Both the position numbers and the translations under genes were made by a program. Below, piece by piece: positions 1 through 5,540 of a DNA stretch of 7,303 nt (position 1 is the first letter of the stretch; every line of letters starts with the position of its first letter). The notes under the pieces are model-generated. The model searched no databases. It was not told the origin of the DNA and saw only the letters and a list, made by a program, of their open reading frames with translations. Source of the stretch: Candidatus Hodarchaeota archaeon (lineage in GTDB: Archaea; Asgardarchaeota; Heimdallarchaeia; Hodarchaeales; YT1-057). The stretch is taken from assembly GCA_016839955.1 (NCBI GenBank), contig JAEOTI010000224.1:1-7303 (forward strand), written 5' to 3'.

Positions 1-1404
1 CAGAAAGCACGAAAACAAGCTAGCTCTATCATTGTAGTTGATCCCCGTCGAAGCAAATCCGCAAAAAATTGTGATGTGTGGTTGAATCCTAAACCAGGAA
101 GTGACGTAGCATTAGCTTTTGGTGTGATAAAAAGCCTTTTAGAACAAGAATGGATTGATAAAGAATTTATTTCGAAATGGACGTCTGGGTACAATCAACT
201 AAGATACGAAATCGATACCTGGTCCTATGAAAAAATAGAAAGCATTACAGGTCTTAAATGGATCACAATTGAAAAATTTGCTGAAAGTTATTCTAAATCT
301 AAACCGAATGTCACGATGATTGGCATTGGATTGCAAAAAAATTTTAATGGGGCAGATTCTGTCCGCGCTATCTCTCTAATCCCTGCAATGTTAGGCATTC
401 ATCGTGGTTTTTTTTATAGTAACAATGATGCTTATTCAATTGACTTTGCGTCTCTTACTGGAGAGAAAAAATACAATACTCGAATTAAAAGCGTAAGTCA
501 AGTTGAGTTAGGACAACAAATCCAGAAAGGAGACTTCAAATTTATTTATTGTTATAATATGAATCCTGCTGTTTCACTTCCTAACCAAAGAGTCTTTCGT
601 GAAGGTCTCCAAAGAGAAGACGTTTTTTTTGTAGTTCATGAGACTCATTGGACAAAAACTACAGATTTTGCAAATGTAGTTCTCCCTGCTCCAACTTATC
701 TTGAAAAAACTGATCTAGTTATTCCTTGGTCCCATCGATATATACAAATTTCAAATGAAATCATCAAACCGTTAGGTGAGAGTAAAGATGAGGTTTGGGT
801 AGCCCGAAATTTGACTAGGATGATGGGTTGGAATGAAAAAGACCTTTTTGGGGATCCTTGGAAGGAAATTCAAGTTTCTCTCCAAAATGCATTTGTACAA
901 GGAACATTTGAAGATCTCTTTGGAGGTAAAAGCCTAGCTTTGAAAATCAAACCTATGGATTTCTATCCAACTGAGAGTGGAAAAATTGAACTTTACTCTC
1001 TAAAAGCATTACAACTGGGATTAGATCCCCTCCCAAGCCATCAAAGACTTGAATTAAATGAAAAAGAGTTTTTTTTCACTAGTAGTGCATTATCAAAATA
1101 CACTCATACTCAATTTCAAGAGATTTACGGGAATATACCGGATATAGTCCACATAAATGAAAAAGATGCCTCAGATAAAGAAATAAAGAGTGGAGACCGT
1201 GTTTTTGTACATAATTCTCAAGGAAAAGTTGAATTGACGGCAGAAGTATCATCGGATCAACCTTGTGGTACTCTTTGGTCACCAAAATTGCTTGTTGACC
1301 GAAATAATGAGCCTTTAAACCTAATATTACCGAATATTACTCAAAAAATAGGGAATGGTCCAATCTTTAATTCCACTATAGTAAAAATTGAAAAGAGGGA
1401 GTGA
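1..1404 (+). CDS. Molybdopterin oxidoreductase (Mo/W-bisMGD, DMSO-reductase superfamily), N-terminus missing
   Basis: The reading frame is open from base 1 to the TGA at 1402-1404, giving 467 visible residues. The GTG at 76 is internal, because the codons before it already encode the family motif VVDPRRS (residues 12-18), part of a pterin-binding site. Further marks are NPAVSLPNQ (188-196), HETHWTKT (213-220), VLPAPTYLEKTD (227-238) and a C-terminal molybdopterin-dinucleotide-binding domain from about 358 to the end, closing with GPIFNSTIVKIEK. This signature resembles the single-subunit YoaE-like branch more than the large formate dehydrogenase or nitrate reductase branches; that placement is from memory. 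Family members usually run near 700 residues, so roughly 220-240 residues lie outside the window, including any CxxCxxxC [4Fe-4S] site and the metal ligand. The substrate therefore cannot be inferred. The end is intact and followed by a 227-nt gap, so this is probably the last gene of its unit. Confidence 0.93.
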   Translation, partial: QKARKQASSIIVVDPRRSKSAKNCDVWLNPKPGSDVALAFGVIKSLLEQEWIDKEFISKWTSGYNQLRYEIDTWSYEKIESITGLKWITIEKFAESYSKSKPNVTMIGIGLQKNFNGADSVRAISLIPAMLGIHRGFFYSNNDAYSIDFASLTGEKKYNTRIKSVSQVELGQQIQKGDFKFIYCYNMNPAVSLPNQRVFREGLQREDVFFVVHETHWTKTTDFANVVLPAPTYLEKTDLVIPWSHRYIQISNEIIKPLGESKDEVWVARNLTRMMGWNEKDLFGDPWKEIQVSLQNAFVQGTFEDLFGGKSLALKIKPMDFYPTESGKIELYSLKALQLGLDPLPSHQRLELNEKEFFFTSSALSKYTHTQFQEIYGNIPDIVHINEKDASDKEIKSGDRVFVHNSQGKVELTAEVSSDQPCGTLWSPKLLVDRNNEPLNLILPNITQKIGNGPIFNSTIVKIEKRE

Positions 1405-1451
1405 AAGTCCTTATCATATATTTCTTTGAATAAATTTATTCTATTAATTGA

Positions 1452-1469
1452 GGTTTTTTTGAAAGAACC
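1452..1469 (+). terminator. Possible terminator hairpin or T-run after the oxidoreductase
   Basis: A run of seven T (1454-1460) lies 49 nt after the oxidoreductase stop. It forms the left arm of a small hairpin, GGTTTTT / AAGAACC with one G-U pair and a UUGA loop. A second T6 run follows at 1502-1507. Archaeal transcription commonly stops at T-rich tracts without needing a stem, so termination here is reasonable. AT-rich DNA gives such runs by chance, so this is only a candidate. Confidence 0.3.
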
Positions 1470-1520
1470 ACCAAGATTGTCATTTAGTTTCAAATCTCTT
1501 GTTTTTTCCTTGTTTTATTA

Positions 1521-1537
1521 GGAAATCTTTTTAAAAA
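1521..1537 (+). promoter_or_regulatory. Candidate BRE/TATA promoter for the aIF1A gene run
   Basis: A purine-rich GGAAA (1521-1525), acceptable as a BRE, sits just before a TTTTTAAAAA tract (1528-1537) that could serve as TATA box. Transcription would then begin near 1560, leaving a leader of about 70 nt before the TTG at 1632. A second AT-rich candidate, TGTAATTAA (about 1594-1602), would give an almost leaderless mRNA and would fit the absence of a Shine-Dalgarno sequence. The sequence cannot decide between them. Confidence 0.3.
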
Positions 1538-1631
1538 CTAGTTAATTATTCCTAGACCGACTGTGGAAAATTTCAAACGTTCTACTTCCAATCTGTAATT
1601 AACATGAATTTCTCCCTGAGTTGATAATTAC

Positions 1632-2012
1632 TTGCCTCCTGATAATAAAACAAGAAAACCCAAGCCTACTAGGAAAGCAAAACGCAGAGGTCCAGGCAGC
1701 TACCAAACTCCCCCTAGCGAAAGTGTCAGAGTTAGTAGGCCCCCAAAAGGTATTATTTTTGGCGTAGCTTTAAGACTATTAGGAGGAAACCACATTGAAG
1801 CCCAATGCGCGGATGGTGTTAAGAGAATGGTTCGTATTCCAGGTAAAATCCGACGCCGACAATGGGTTCGTGTGGGAGATGTCATAGCTATTGAACCTTG
1901 GTATGGACTAAATGAAGATAAAGCAGATCTTAAACGACGTTATACTGCAACTGAATGTAGAGCTCTAGAAAGGCGTGGGTTTTTAAGAGGGTTGGAAGAG
2001 TTTATTACTTAA
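1632..2012 (+). CDS. eif1A: Translation initiation factor aIF1A (eIF1A homologue)
   Basis: This 126-residue protein is the archaeal counterpart of eIF1A/bacterial IF1, which binds the A site of the small ribosomal subunit and helps scanning and initiator tRNA placement. A basic, disordered N-terminal tail (residues 1-36, rich in K, R and P) precedes an S1-like OB fold at about 37-105. Family marks are the GxxLRLLGGNH region (44-54), RIPGKIRRRQWVRVGDVI (68-85), the EPW turn (88-90) and the C-terminal KRRYT (101-105) leading into a helix. The start is TTG at 1632: an in-frame TGA lies at 1617-1619, no ATG or GTG occurs between, and no later start would keep the OB fold whole. No Shine-Dalgarno is visible, so initiation may be leaderless or weak. 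The length is normal for the family. It begins a likely operon, with the next gene 16 nt away. Confidence 0.95.
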   Translation: MPPDNKTRKPKPTRKAKRRGPGSYQTPPSESVRVSRPPKGIIFGVALRLLGGNHIEAQCADGVKRMVRIPGKIRRRQWVRVGDVIAIEPWYGLNEDKADLKRRYTATECRALERRGFLRGLEEFIT

Positions 2013-2028
2013 GTTTCTTTGTTGAAAC

Positions 2029-2352
2029 ATGATGTGTATTCGTTGTGGGTATTGTTGTATTTGGTTTATAGTCAAAAAACATAATAACCTCAAGGATAAA
2101 CCCTGTCCACATCTTCTATTAAGTGATACAATAGCAAATTGTTTAATACATGACAAACCTGAACGATATCAAGGCTGTCAAATATTTGATTGTGAAGATC
2201 TTGAGTGTAAAGAATTATTCTCATTGTGGACCGATTTCTATGAATGTAGGGATGCTTGGAGAAGAAGTCGTTCAATTCCAAAGGAGATCCATTGGGAAAA
2301 TAAAATGAGAGAATCTTTTGAAATTGTTCCTCAGAATCAAAAAATAGATTAA
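2029..2352 (+). CDS. YkgJ-like cysteine-cluster protein (CxxCxxCC, putative Zn/Fe binding)
   Basis: The 107-residue protein opens with MMCIRCGYCC, so C3, C6, C9 and C10 form the CxxCGxCC motif of the YkgJ/UPF0153 family. The usual later ligands also appear: C26 in KPCPHL, C38 in ANCLIH, and C50 in a KPERYQGC segment matching the family's C-x-I-x(n)-RP-x-x-C ending. Additional cysteines (C55, C60, C73) are beyond the minimum set. The family is thought to chelate zinc or iron, but its biochemical role is not established. Two adjacent ATG codons (2029, 2032) could start it, and no Shine-Dalgarno stands before either. The gene follows aIF1A by 16 nt on the same strand, which suggests co-transcription. 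The C-terminal 30 residues have no recognisable motif. Confidence 0.75.
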   Translation: MMCIRCGYCCIWFIVKKHNNLKDKPCPHLLLSDTIANCLIHDKPERYQGCQIFDCEDLECKELFSLWTDFYECRDAWRRSRSIPKEIHWENKMRESFEIVPQNQKID

Positions 2353-2387
2353 AGACTCAATATTAATCCTCCTTCAAAATTAATCTA
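2345..2387. repeat. Inverted repeat TAGATTAA / TTAATCTA after the cysteine-cluster gene
   Basis: TAGATTAA (2345-2352, overlapping the stop codon of the cysteine-cluster gene) is matched perfectly by TTAATCTA (2380-2387), with 27 nt between. It lies in the 71-nt gap that separates the first two genes of the run from the next two. It could be a weak processing or termination structure. The arms are A/T rich and may be chance. Confidence 0.25.
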
Positions 2388-2423
2388 AGTTATTCAACCC
2401 TTAAAATATGGAGTTGCTCCCTT

Positions 2424-2822
2424 ATGGATGGATTCGACGAAATTGGCGATTGGCTTGAAAAGATGAAATTAAAATTTAAGCTTGATAAGAAGAAAATGAC
2501 TTTCTCGATTATTTACAATGAAGGGGGAAAAAACTGGGATATTCGGCTATTTGTTGGGAAACAATGGTATCAAGTAGCAGCTCAAATCATTAAAGGATCA
2601 AACGTCCCAGAAGATAACAATAAAAGGCTCTTAATCTACCAAAAACTGCTACAAGCGAATTTTAAACTGAATGAAGTAACGTTTAGTATGGATAGAGATG
2701 GAAATATCTATTCTGAAAACGACATTCCAAAAGAGTCTAATTTTGAAAATTTCAGATCAGAGTTTACAGCTGTCCCATTTGGAATCCGTTATTGGTTAGA
2801 AAATATAGTTCCACTTCTTTAG
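2424..2822 (+). CDS. Uncharacterised protein, YbjN / secretion-chaperone-like fold suspected
   Basis: I do not recognise a named family with certainty. The 132-residue protein has no signal peptide or membrane segment. The order of elements is an N-terminal amphipathic helix (about 1-18), strands at 25-32 and 37-44, a central helix with LLIYQKLLQANF (69-80), then strand-turn-strand VTFSMDRDGNIYSENDIP (85-102) and a final helix (about 107-130). The pattern of a helix with LLxxN, a hydrophobic strand with an acidic DxDGxI turn, and a last helix is typical of the YbjN and type III secretion chaperone-like fold; this is inference from pattern only. Start choice: ATG at 2424 with GGAG at 2410-2413, spaced 10 nt. 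The following gene is 14 nt downstream, so the two are probably co-expressed. Such folds are small protein-binding modules. Confidence 0.6.
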   Translation: MDGFDEIGDWLEKMKLKFKLDKKKMTFSIIYNEGGKNWDIRLFVGKQWYQVAAQIIKGSNVPEDNNKRLLIYQKLLQANFKLNEVTFSMDRDGNIYSENDIPKESNFENFRSEFTAVPFGIRYWLENIVPLL

Positions 2823-2836
2823 GATGGCCTTAGATT

Positions 2837-3310
2837 GTGTCTCTTTCATGGGAAGACCTTTCACCACTAGAAAGAGATATTTTATACTTTATTTTTGAAA
2901 TGCGCTCCGTTTCATTTATTGATTTGCTTCAACGGTTTCCAGAACAATTTCCTGGGAAAGGAAAGATGGTTGGATACGATAAGGAGGGTAAAAAATCATT
3001 TTTTTGGATTGGTATTTCAGAAGAATTTTCGAGAATCCTAAAATATTTCAGAAAAGTACAATTAATTCAGATGACACCCGTAAGTAAGAAAATTTATCTT
3101 CATGACACCCAATTGCTTGAACAGAATATCCTAGAATCCTTAAAAAAGGAAAATTGGATTCCAATTGTATATGACACTACAGATCAAGGTGTAGAGTTAA
3201 TTCGAAGCCTGAATCTTGAATTTTCTAAACAATTAATGGCTCGGGAGATTGATTTTCAATTAAAAATGCACTCTCAAAACCAATCAAAAAATGAGAAAAA
3301 CAGTCTCTAA
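2837..3310 (+). CDS. Uncharacterised protein with possible winged-helix N-terminal domain
   Basis: No known family is recognised. Residues 7-34 (LSPLERDILYFIFEMRSVSF...) read like the first helices of a winged helix-turn-helix. SRILKYFRKVQLIQMTPVSKKIYL (65-88) would supply a recognition helix and the beta wing. Between them lies an insert with glycine and lysine turns (39-55), which is unusual for a minimal winged helix. A second helix-rich part (92-157) ends in a polar, lysine- and asparagine-rich tail. The start is GTG at 2837: a TAG three codons earlier closes the frame upstream, and AGGA at 2821-2824 is a weak ribosome binding site 12 nt before it. The gene is convergent with the HIT gene, with stops only 4 nt apart. 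DNA binding is a guess from pattern; a role in protein interaction is equally possible. Confidence 0.6.
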   Translation: MSLSWEDLSPLERDILYFIFEMRSVSFIDLLQRFPEQFPGKGKMVGYDKEGKKSFFWIGISEEFSRILKYFRKVQLIQMTPVSKKIYLHDTQLLEQNILESLKKENWIPIVYDTTDQGVELIRSLNLEFSKQLMAREIDFQLKMHSQNQSKNEKNSL

Positions 3311-3314
3311 TAGG

Positions 3315-3728
3315 TTATCCTTCAGTTAATGTTTGTTTATAACGGTTAGCTAATTCTTTTAATTTTTCTAAATCCCCTTGTTGTTGAGGGGCCTGGAATT
3401 TTAACCCATCTCCTTCTTTACGAGGAACTATATGAAAATGAACGTGAGGTACCACTTGACCTGCTCCTTTTCCATCATTACAGAGTATATTAACACCTTC
3501 AGCATTTAAAGATGAAGCTACAGCTTTTGCTAAACGCGGTAAGACATTAGCAACAAAGATTGTCTCCTTTTCCGATTCACGAAAAGATTCTACATGTTTT
3601 TTGGGGACAACAAGGCTATGGCCTTCAACAGCAGGGAAAGCGTCCAGAAAAGCAATAATATCTTCGTTTTCGTAAAAAACTGCTGCAGGAATCTCTTTCG
3701 CTATAATTTTACAGAATATACAATCCAT
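3315..3728 (-). CDS. HIT-family (histidine triad) nucleotide-binding hydrolase
   Basis: The 137-residue protein carries the histidine triad HVHFHIV (95-101), whose last histidine group cleaves nucleoside phosphoramidates or dinucleoside polyphosphates through a nucleotidyl-histidine intermediate. The N-terminal MDCIFCKIIAKEIPA is the classic HIT opening. C3, C6, H45 and H95 match the zinc site seen in Hint-like bacterial and archaeal members. The fold elements FLDAFPAVEGHSLVVPKKH (27-45) and NILCNDGKGAGQVVPH (80-95) are complete, and the length is normal for the Hint/HIT branch. ATG at 3728 is the only start that keeps CxxC; upstream GGAAG is a weak, distant Shine-Dalgarno. It lies 36 nt downstream of the GTPase gene on the same strand and is likely in its operon. 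The exact substrate cannot be read from sequence. Confidence 0.93.
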   Translation of the reverse strand: MDCIFCKIIAKEIPAAVFYENEDIIAFLDAFPAVEGHSLVVPKKHVESFRESEKETIFVANVLPRLAKAVASSLNAEGVNILCNDGKGAGQVVPHVHFHIVPRKEGDGLKFQAPQQQGDLEKLKELANRYKQTLTEG

Positions 3729-3764
3729 TAGAAAGGCACTTCCGTTTTCTTTTAAGCTAATATT

Positions 3765-4658
3765 TCATCCAAGAGATCCAAAGGTAGCAATAAGACCCGG
3801 AAGTTGGGACAAAGAATCATCAGCCAGTTTCATAAGTTCTTCAGGTGTTTCATGTTCTGCAGAATAGAGGATTAGGAATAAATCATGCCCGTCTACTTTT
3901 TGAGGCGTCATAATATAAATTCCGTGTTTTAGATAACCAACCATCTTTTCGCTAGTTAGTAAACTGCCTTGAACTTTTTGTTCAAGTCCCACTAGGGTTA
4001 AAGCAACCTTTTCGCACATATCCCCTACAGAAGGATCAAATGCACTCTTAGCAATGACATAGTTCCGATTTAATAAGACTAAAGCACTACTCTTAGTGTC
4101 ATCAAGTAATTTCTCCATCCAATTTTCGACAACTTCTCTTCGAGAAGTAATCATCCGAAGTCCCATGCTAAATGCGCTAATTAGGGAATTCTCATCAAAA
4201 ATGGTTGTCCATGGAAGTGCGTATGCTTCTGGTGCAAGGTTATCAAGAGTTTCTTGAATTTTTTCTAAATTCTTGTCAAACTCATTAGTTTCTTGAAAGT
4301 CAGCATCTGCTTTGTGAATACATAATACTAAATGCTCTTTATTAAAATCTTTAATAACTTTAAGAATATCTTCAAGGTAGGATAGTGCTTCATCAAGCCG
4401 TTTACTATCCTGGATATCGATTACGAAATAGAGAATATCTAAACCTTTTAGATCCTTAGAAGTGCGGAGGTATTTGTCCCGATAATTTTTTTGTCCTCCA
4501 AAATCCCACATAGCAACCTCAAAACCTAAAATATTAACGATATTCCGTTCGATTCCTTTAGTGGGCTTTAAATTTGGTACTGTACTAAACTTCTTACTTA
4601 ATCCCATAATAAATGAGGTTTTGCCGGCAGCGTCTAACCCCAATAAACCAATTTTCAT
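3765..4658 (-). CDS. Small GTPase, Rag/Gtr-like with Arf-like P-loop and C-terminal roadblock/longin-like domain
   Basis: This is a eukaryotic-signature GTPase of 297 residues. G1 is GLDAAGKT (7-14), as in Arf; switch I contains PT (T33); G3 is WDFGGQ (51-56) with the catalytic-position Q56; G4 is HKAD (115-118), where Rag/Gtr proteins have HKxD and Arf has NKxD; and G5-like TTIFDENS (151-158) recalls TSIWDE of Rag proteins. Residues about 185-297 form an extra domain beginning ALVLLNRNYVIAK and ending with a helix, the arrangement of the roadblock/longin-type domain that dimerises Rag proteins. No N-terminal amphipathic helix or C-terminal prenylation cysteine is seen. ATG at 4658 is preferred over the GTG at 4667, because AGGTGATC (4669-4662), complementary to the 16S tail, overlaps that GTG. 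Membrane or nutrient signalling would be an analogy, not evidence. Confidence 0.92.
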   Translation of the reverse strand: MKIGLLGLDAAGKTSFIMGLSKKFSTVPNLKPTKGIERNIVNILGFEVAMWDFGGQKNYRDKYLRTSKDLKGLDILYFVIDIQDSKRLDEALSYLEDILKVIKDFNKEHLVLCIHKADADFQETNEFDKNLEKIQETLDNLAPEAYALPWTTIFDENSLISAFSMGLRMITSRREVVENWMEKLLDDTKSSALVLLNRNYVIAKSAFDPSVGDMCEKVALTLVGLEQKVQGSLLTSEKMVGYLKHGIYIMTPQKVDGHDLFLILYSAEHETPEELMKLADDSLSQLPGLIATFGSLG

Positions 4659-4661
4659 CAA

Positions 4662-4669
4662 GATCACCT
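4662..4669 (-). promoter_or_regulatory. Shine-Dalgarno AGGTGATC that decides the GTPase start
   Basis: The minus-strand AGGTGATC is fully complementary to the conserved GATCACCT near the 3' end of archaeal 16S rRNA. It ends 3 nt before the ATG at 4658, with its GGTG core 6 nt away. It overlaps the longer in-frame GTG candidate at 4667, so translation almost surely begins at the ATG and the protein starts MKIGLLGLDAAGKT. Confidence 0.8.
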
Positions 4670-4687
4670 AAATTATTCAACAATCTA

Positions 4688-4726
4688 CTTTGAAGAATCC
4701 TTTTCGTTTCAAAGAACAGTATAAGT
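4688..4726 (-). promoter_or_regulatory. Candidate GTPase promoter with adjoining inverted repeat
   Basis: In the 179-nt divergent gap, the minus strand carries ACTTATAC (4726-4719), a plausible TATA box about 60-68 nt before the GTPase ATG. The expected start of transcription falls near 4695. Directly there, CTTTGAA (4688-4694) and TTCAAAG (4708-4714) form a perfect 7-bp inverted repeat that could bind a regulator or fold at the 5' end of the message. On the plus strand, CAATTATTTA (4771-4780) is a weak TATA candidate for the 93-residue gene. None is strong. Confidence 0.28.
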
Positions 4727-4837
4727 TGACCTTTAACAATTTCTGAATGACAACTATCAACCTACAATAGCAATTATTTAGTGATCTCTCTGTCCAACTA
4801 AGCTATCAATCTTGAATTTGTTACATTCCTGATACTA

Positions 4838-5119
4838 ATGGGTCGTACTATTACAACCTTTCGAGATCTCCTTGAACGAGAACGGAATGAATGGCAGCCT
4901 TTTCGCCGTGGTCTGCGAGTAAGCTCTCGATTAGCTTTCGATCAGATGTGGGTCGCTGCATTTCACAATGCAGACGCTGCCACAAATAATCCAAGAGTAA
5001 CAGTTCTTGATAACATCCTCTTTTCAATCCTAGTTGACTTACAAAAGCAGAATCTTGAGCTAAAAGAACACATTGATCAATTAGAACAGAAAATCAACAA
5101 GAAGACAAAGGAGAGATGA
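4838..5119 (+). CDS. Small conserved-looking archaeal protein of unknown function
   Basis: The 93-residue protein begins MGRTITTFRDLLERE and continues EWQPFRRGLR (18-27), then a helix with FDQMWVAAFHNADAA (34-48), a short PRVTVLD turn (52-58), LFSILVDLQ (61-69) and a C-terminal coiled-coil (about 64-90). This layout (MGRTxPTFR, W.xFRRALR, AFDxLW, a loop with A and N residues, then LxSILL and a coiled coil) resembles a small family of unknown function I associate with haloarchaea and other Euryarchaeota; that link is recall and should be tested. It has no membrane segment or cysteine. The start ATG at 4838 gives the conserved N-terminal MGRT but has no Shine-Dalgarno. It is divergent from the GTPase and convergent with the 46-residue gene, with 20 nt between stops. 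Confidence 0.75.
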   Translation: MGRTITTFRDLLERERNEWQPFRRGLRVSSRLAFDQMWVAAFHNADAATNNPRVTVLDNILFSILVDLQKQNLELKEHIDQLEQKINKKTKER

Positions 5120-5139
5120 ATTTAGTTTAGATGTGTGCT

Positions 5140-5280
5140 CTATACACGACCTTCTTTAAGTCGTTTCATATGAACAAGGTATTTGTAGGCTTTGGTACAA
5201 TTAGAACAGCAACATATTTGGTCAAAAGAGCTTGGTTTGAACATACGCTCACAGTTAGGGCATTGCTTTTCTTCTTCCAT
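5140..5280 (-). CDS. 46-residue two-CxxC zinc-knuckle protein
   Basis: This short gene reads MEEEKQCPNCERMF then QICCCSNCTKAYKY, ending MKRLKEGRV and TAG. CPNC (C7, C10) and CCCSNC (C23, C24, C25, C28) supply two cysteine pairs about 14 residues apart, the geometry of a treble-clef or zinc-ribbon site. A basic helix (Y32-R45) follows. The gene is well supported by GAGGTG (minus strand 5293-5288), spaced 7 nt before the ATG at 5280, the best-placed ribosome binding site in the window. The shape suits a small nucleic-acid or protein-binding knuckle, but I recognise no family. It is convergent with the 93-residue gene and divergent from the membrane protein, so it has its own promoter. Confidence 0.75.
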   Translation of the reverse strand: MEEEKQCPNCERMFKPSSFDQICCCSNCTKAYKYLVHMKRLKEGRV

Positions 5281-5284
5281 TAAA

Positions 5285-5293
5285 GAGCACCTC
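5285..5293 (-). promoter_or_regulatory. Shine-Dalgarno GAGGTGCTC before the 46-residue gene
   Basis: On the minus strand GAGGTG occupies 5293-5288 and the ATG starts at 5280, leaving a 7-nt spacer, which is near ideal. It is the main reason, together with the cysteine pattern, to accept so short a gene. Confidence 0.75.
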
Positions 5294-5429
5294 ACTCTGA
5301 CCAGAATAGGTTTTTTTTAAAGGTGATAATTGTTATTAGAGTGTTATTCTCATTATCAGCAATTTTGACGTTCAAATATTCGTCTGAAATTTGTTATGAT
5401 TTGTAATTAAAGAACTTGTGCATTATCTA

Positions 5430-5469
5430 AAGGTTACAGATTTGGTAATACTTACTAACTAACCTTACC
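5430..5469. repeat. Nested inverted repeats upstream of the membrane protein gene
   Basis: AAGGTTA (5430-5436) pairs with TAACCTT (5460-5466), and GGTAA (5444-5448) pairs with TTACC (5465-5469). The two pairings overlap and exclude each other. They sit about 75-110 nt before the membrane protein start, in the 260-nt divergent gap (5281-5540), and could mark an operator. Seven-base matches at this spacing are not rare in AT-rich DNA. Confidence 0.3.
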
Positions 5470-5491
5470 AGAAGATCTTTATTAGAAGCTA

Positions 5492-5506
5492 GAAAGATTT
5501 ATTTTT
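5492..5506 (+). promoter_or_regulatory. Candidate BRE/TATA promoter for the membrane protein
   Basis: Purine-rich GAAAG (5492-5496) followed by ATTTATTTTT (5497-5506) fits a BRE plus TATA arrangement. Initiation about 25 nt downstream would give a leader of only 15-20 nt that still just includes the GAGGT ribosome binding site at 5529-5533. Confidence 0.35.
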
Positions 5507-5540
5507 GTAAAATACTGTACCAAATCTTGAGGTTTCCTAA

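Noticed and set aside
1079..1285. 68-codon minus-strand frame inside the oxidoreductase
   Set aside because: It overlaps the conserved molybdopterin-dinucleotide-binding domain of the real gene and has no recognisable content.
1405..1631. Search for tRNA, CRISPR repeats, insertion-sequence ends or attachment sites in this and the other gaps
   Set aside because: No T-loop GGTTCGA-type motif, regularly spaced repeats, terminal inverted repeats or transposase fragments were seen.
1700..1885. 61-codon minus-strand frame inside aIF1A
   Set aside because: It is antisense to the conserved OB fold, with no motif or start signal.
2090..2281. 63-codon minus-strand frame inside the cysteine-cluster gene
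   Set aside because: It is antisense to a gene with strong family motifs and has no start signal of its own.
4659..4667. GTG at 4667 as GTPase start (three residues longer)
   Set aside because: The Shine-Dalgarno AGGTGATC overlaps this codon, so the ATG at 4658 is the one correctly spaced.
5107..5130. AAGGAG followed by an ATGA overlap at the end of the 93-residue gene, as if a coupled gene began at 5116
   Set aside because: The frame closes after four codons (TAG at 5128-5130) and no continuation is visible in other frames; it is likely chance.
5321..5368. AGGTGAT before a TTG-started 12-codon frame in the divergent gap
   Set aside because: It is too short, has no motif, and lies in the promoter region of two divergent genes; an upstream peptide cannot be excluded but has no support.
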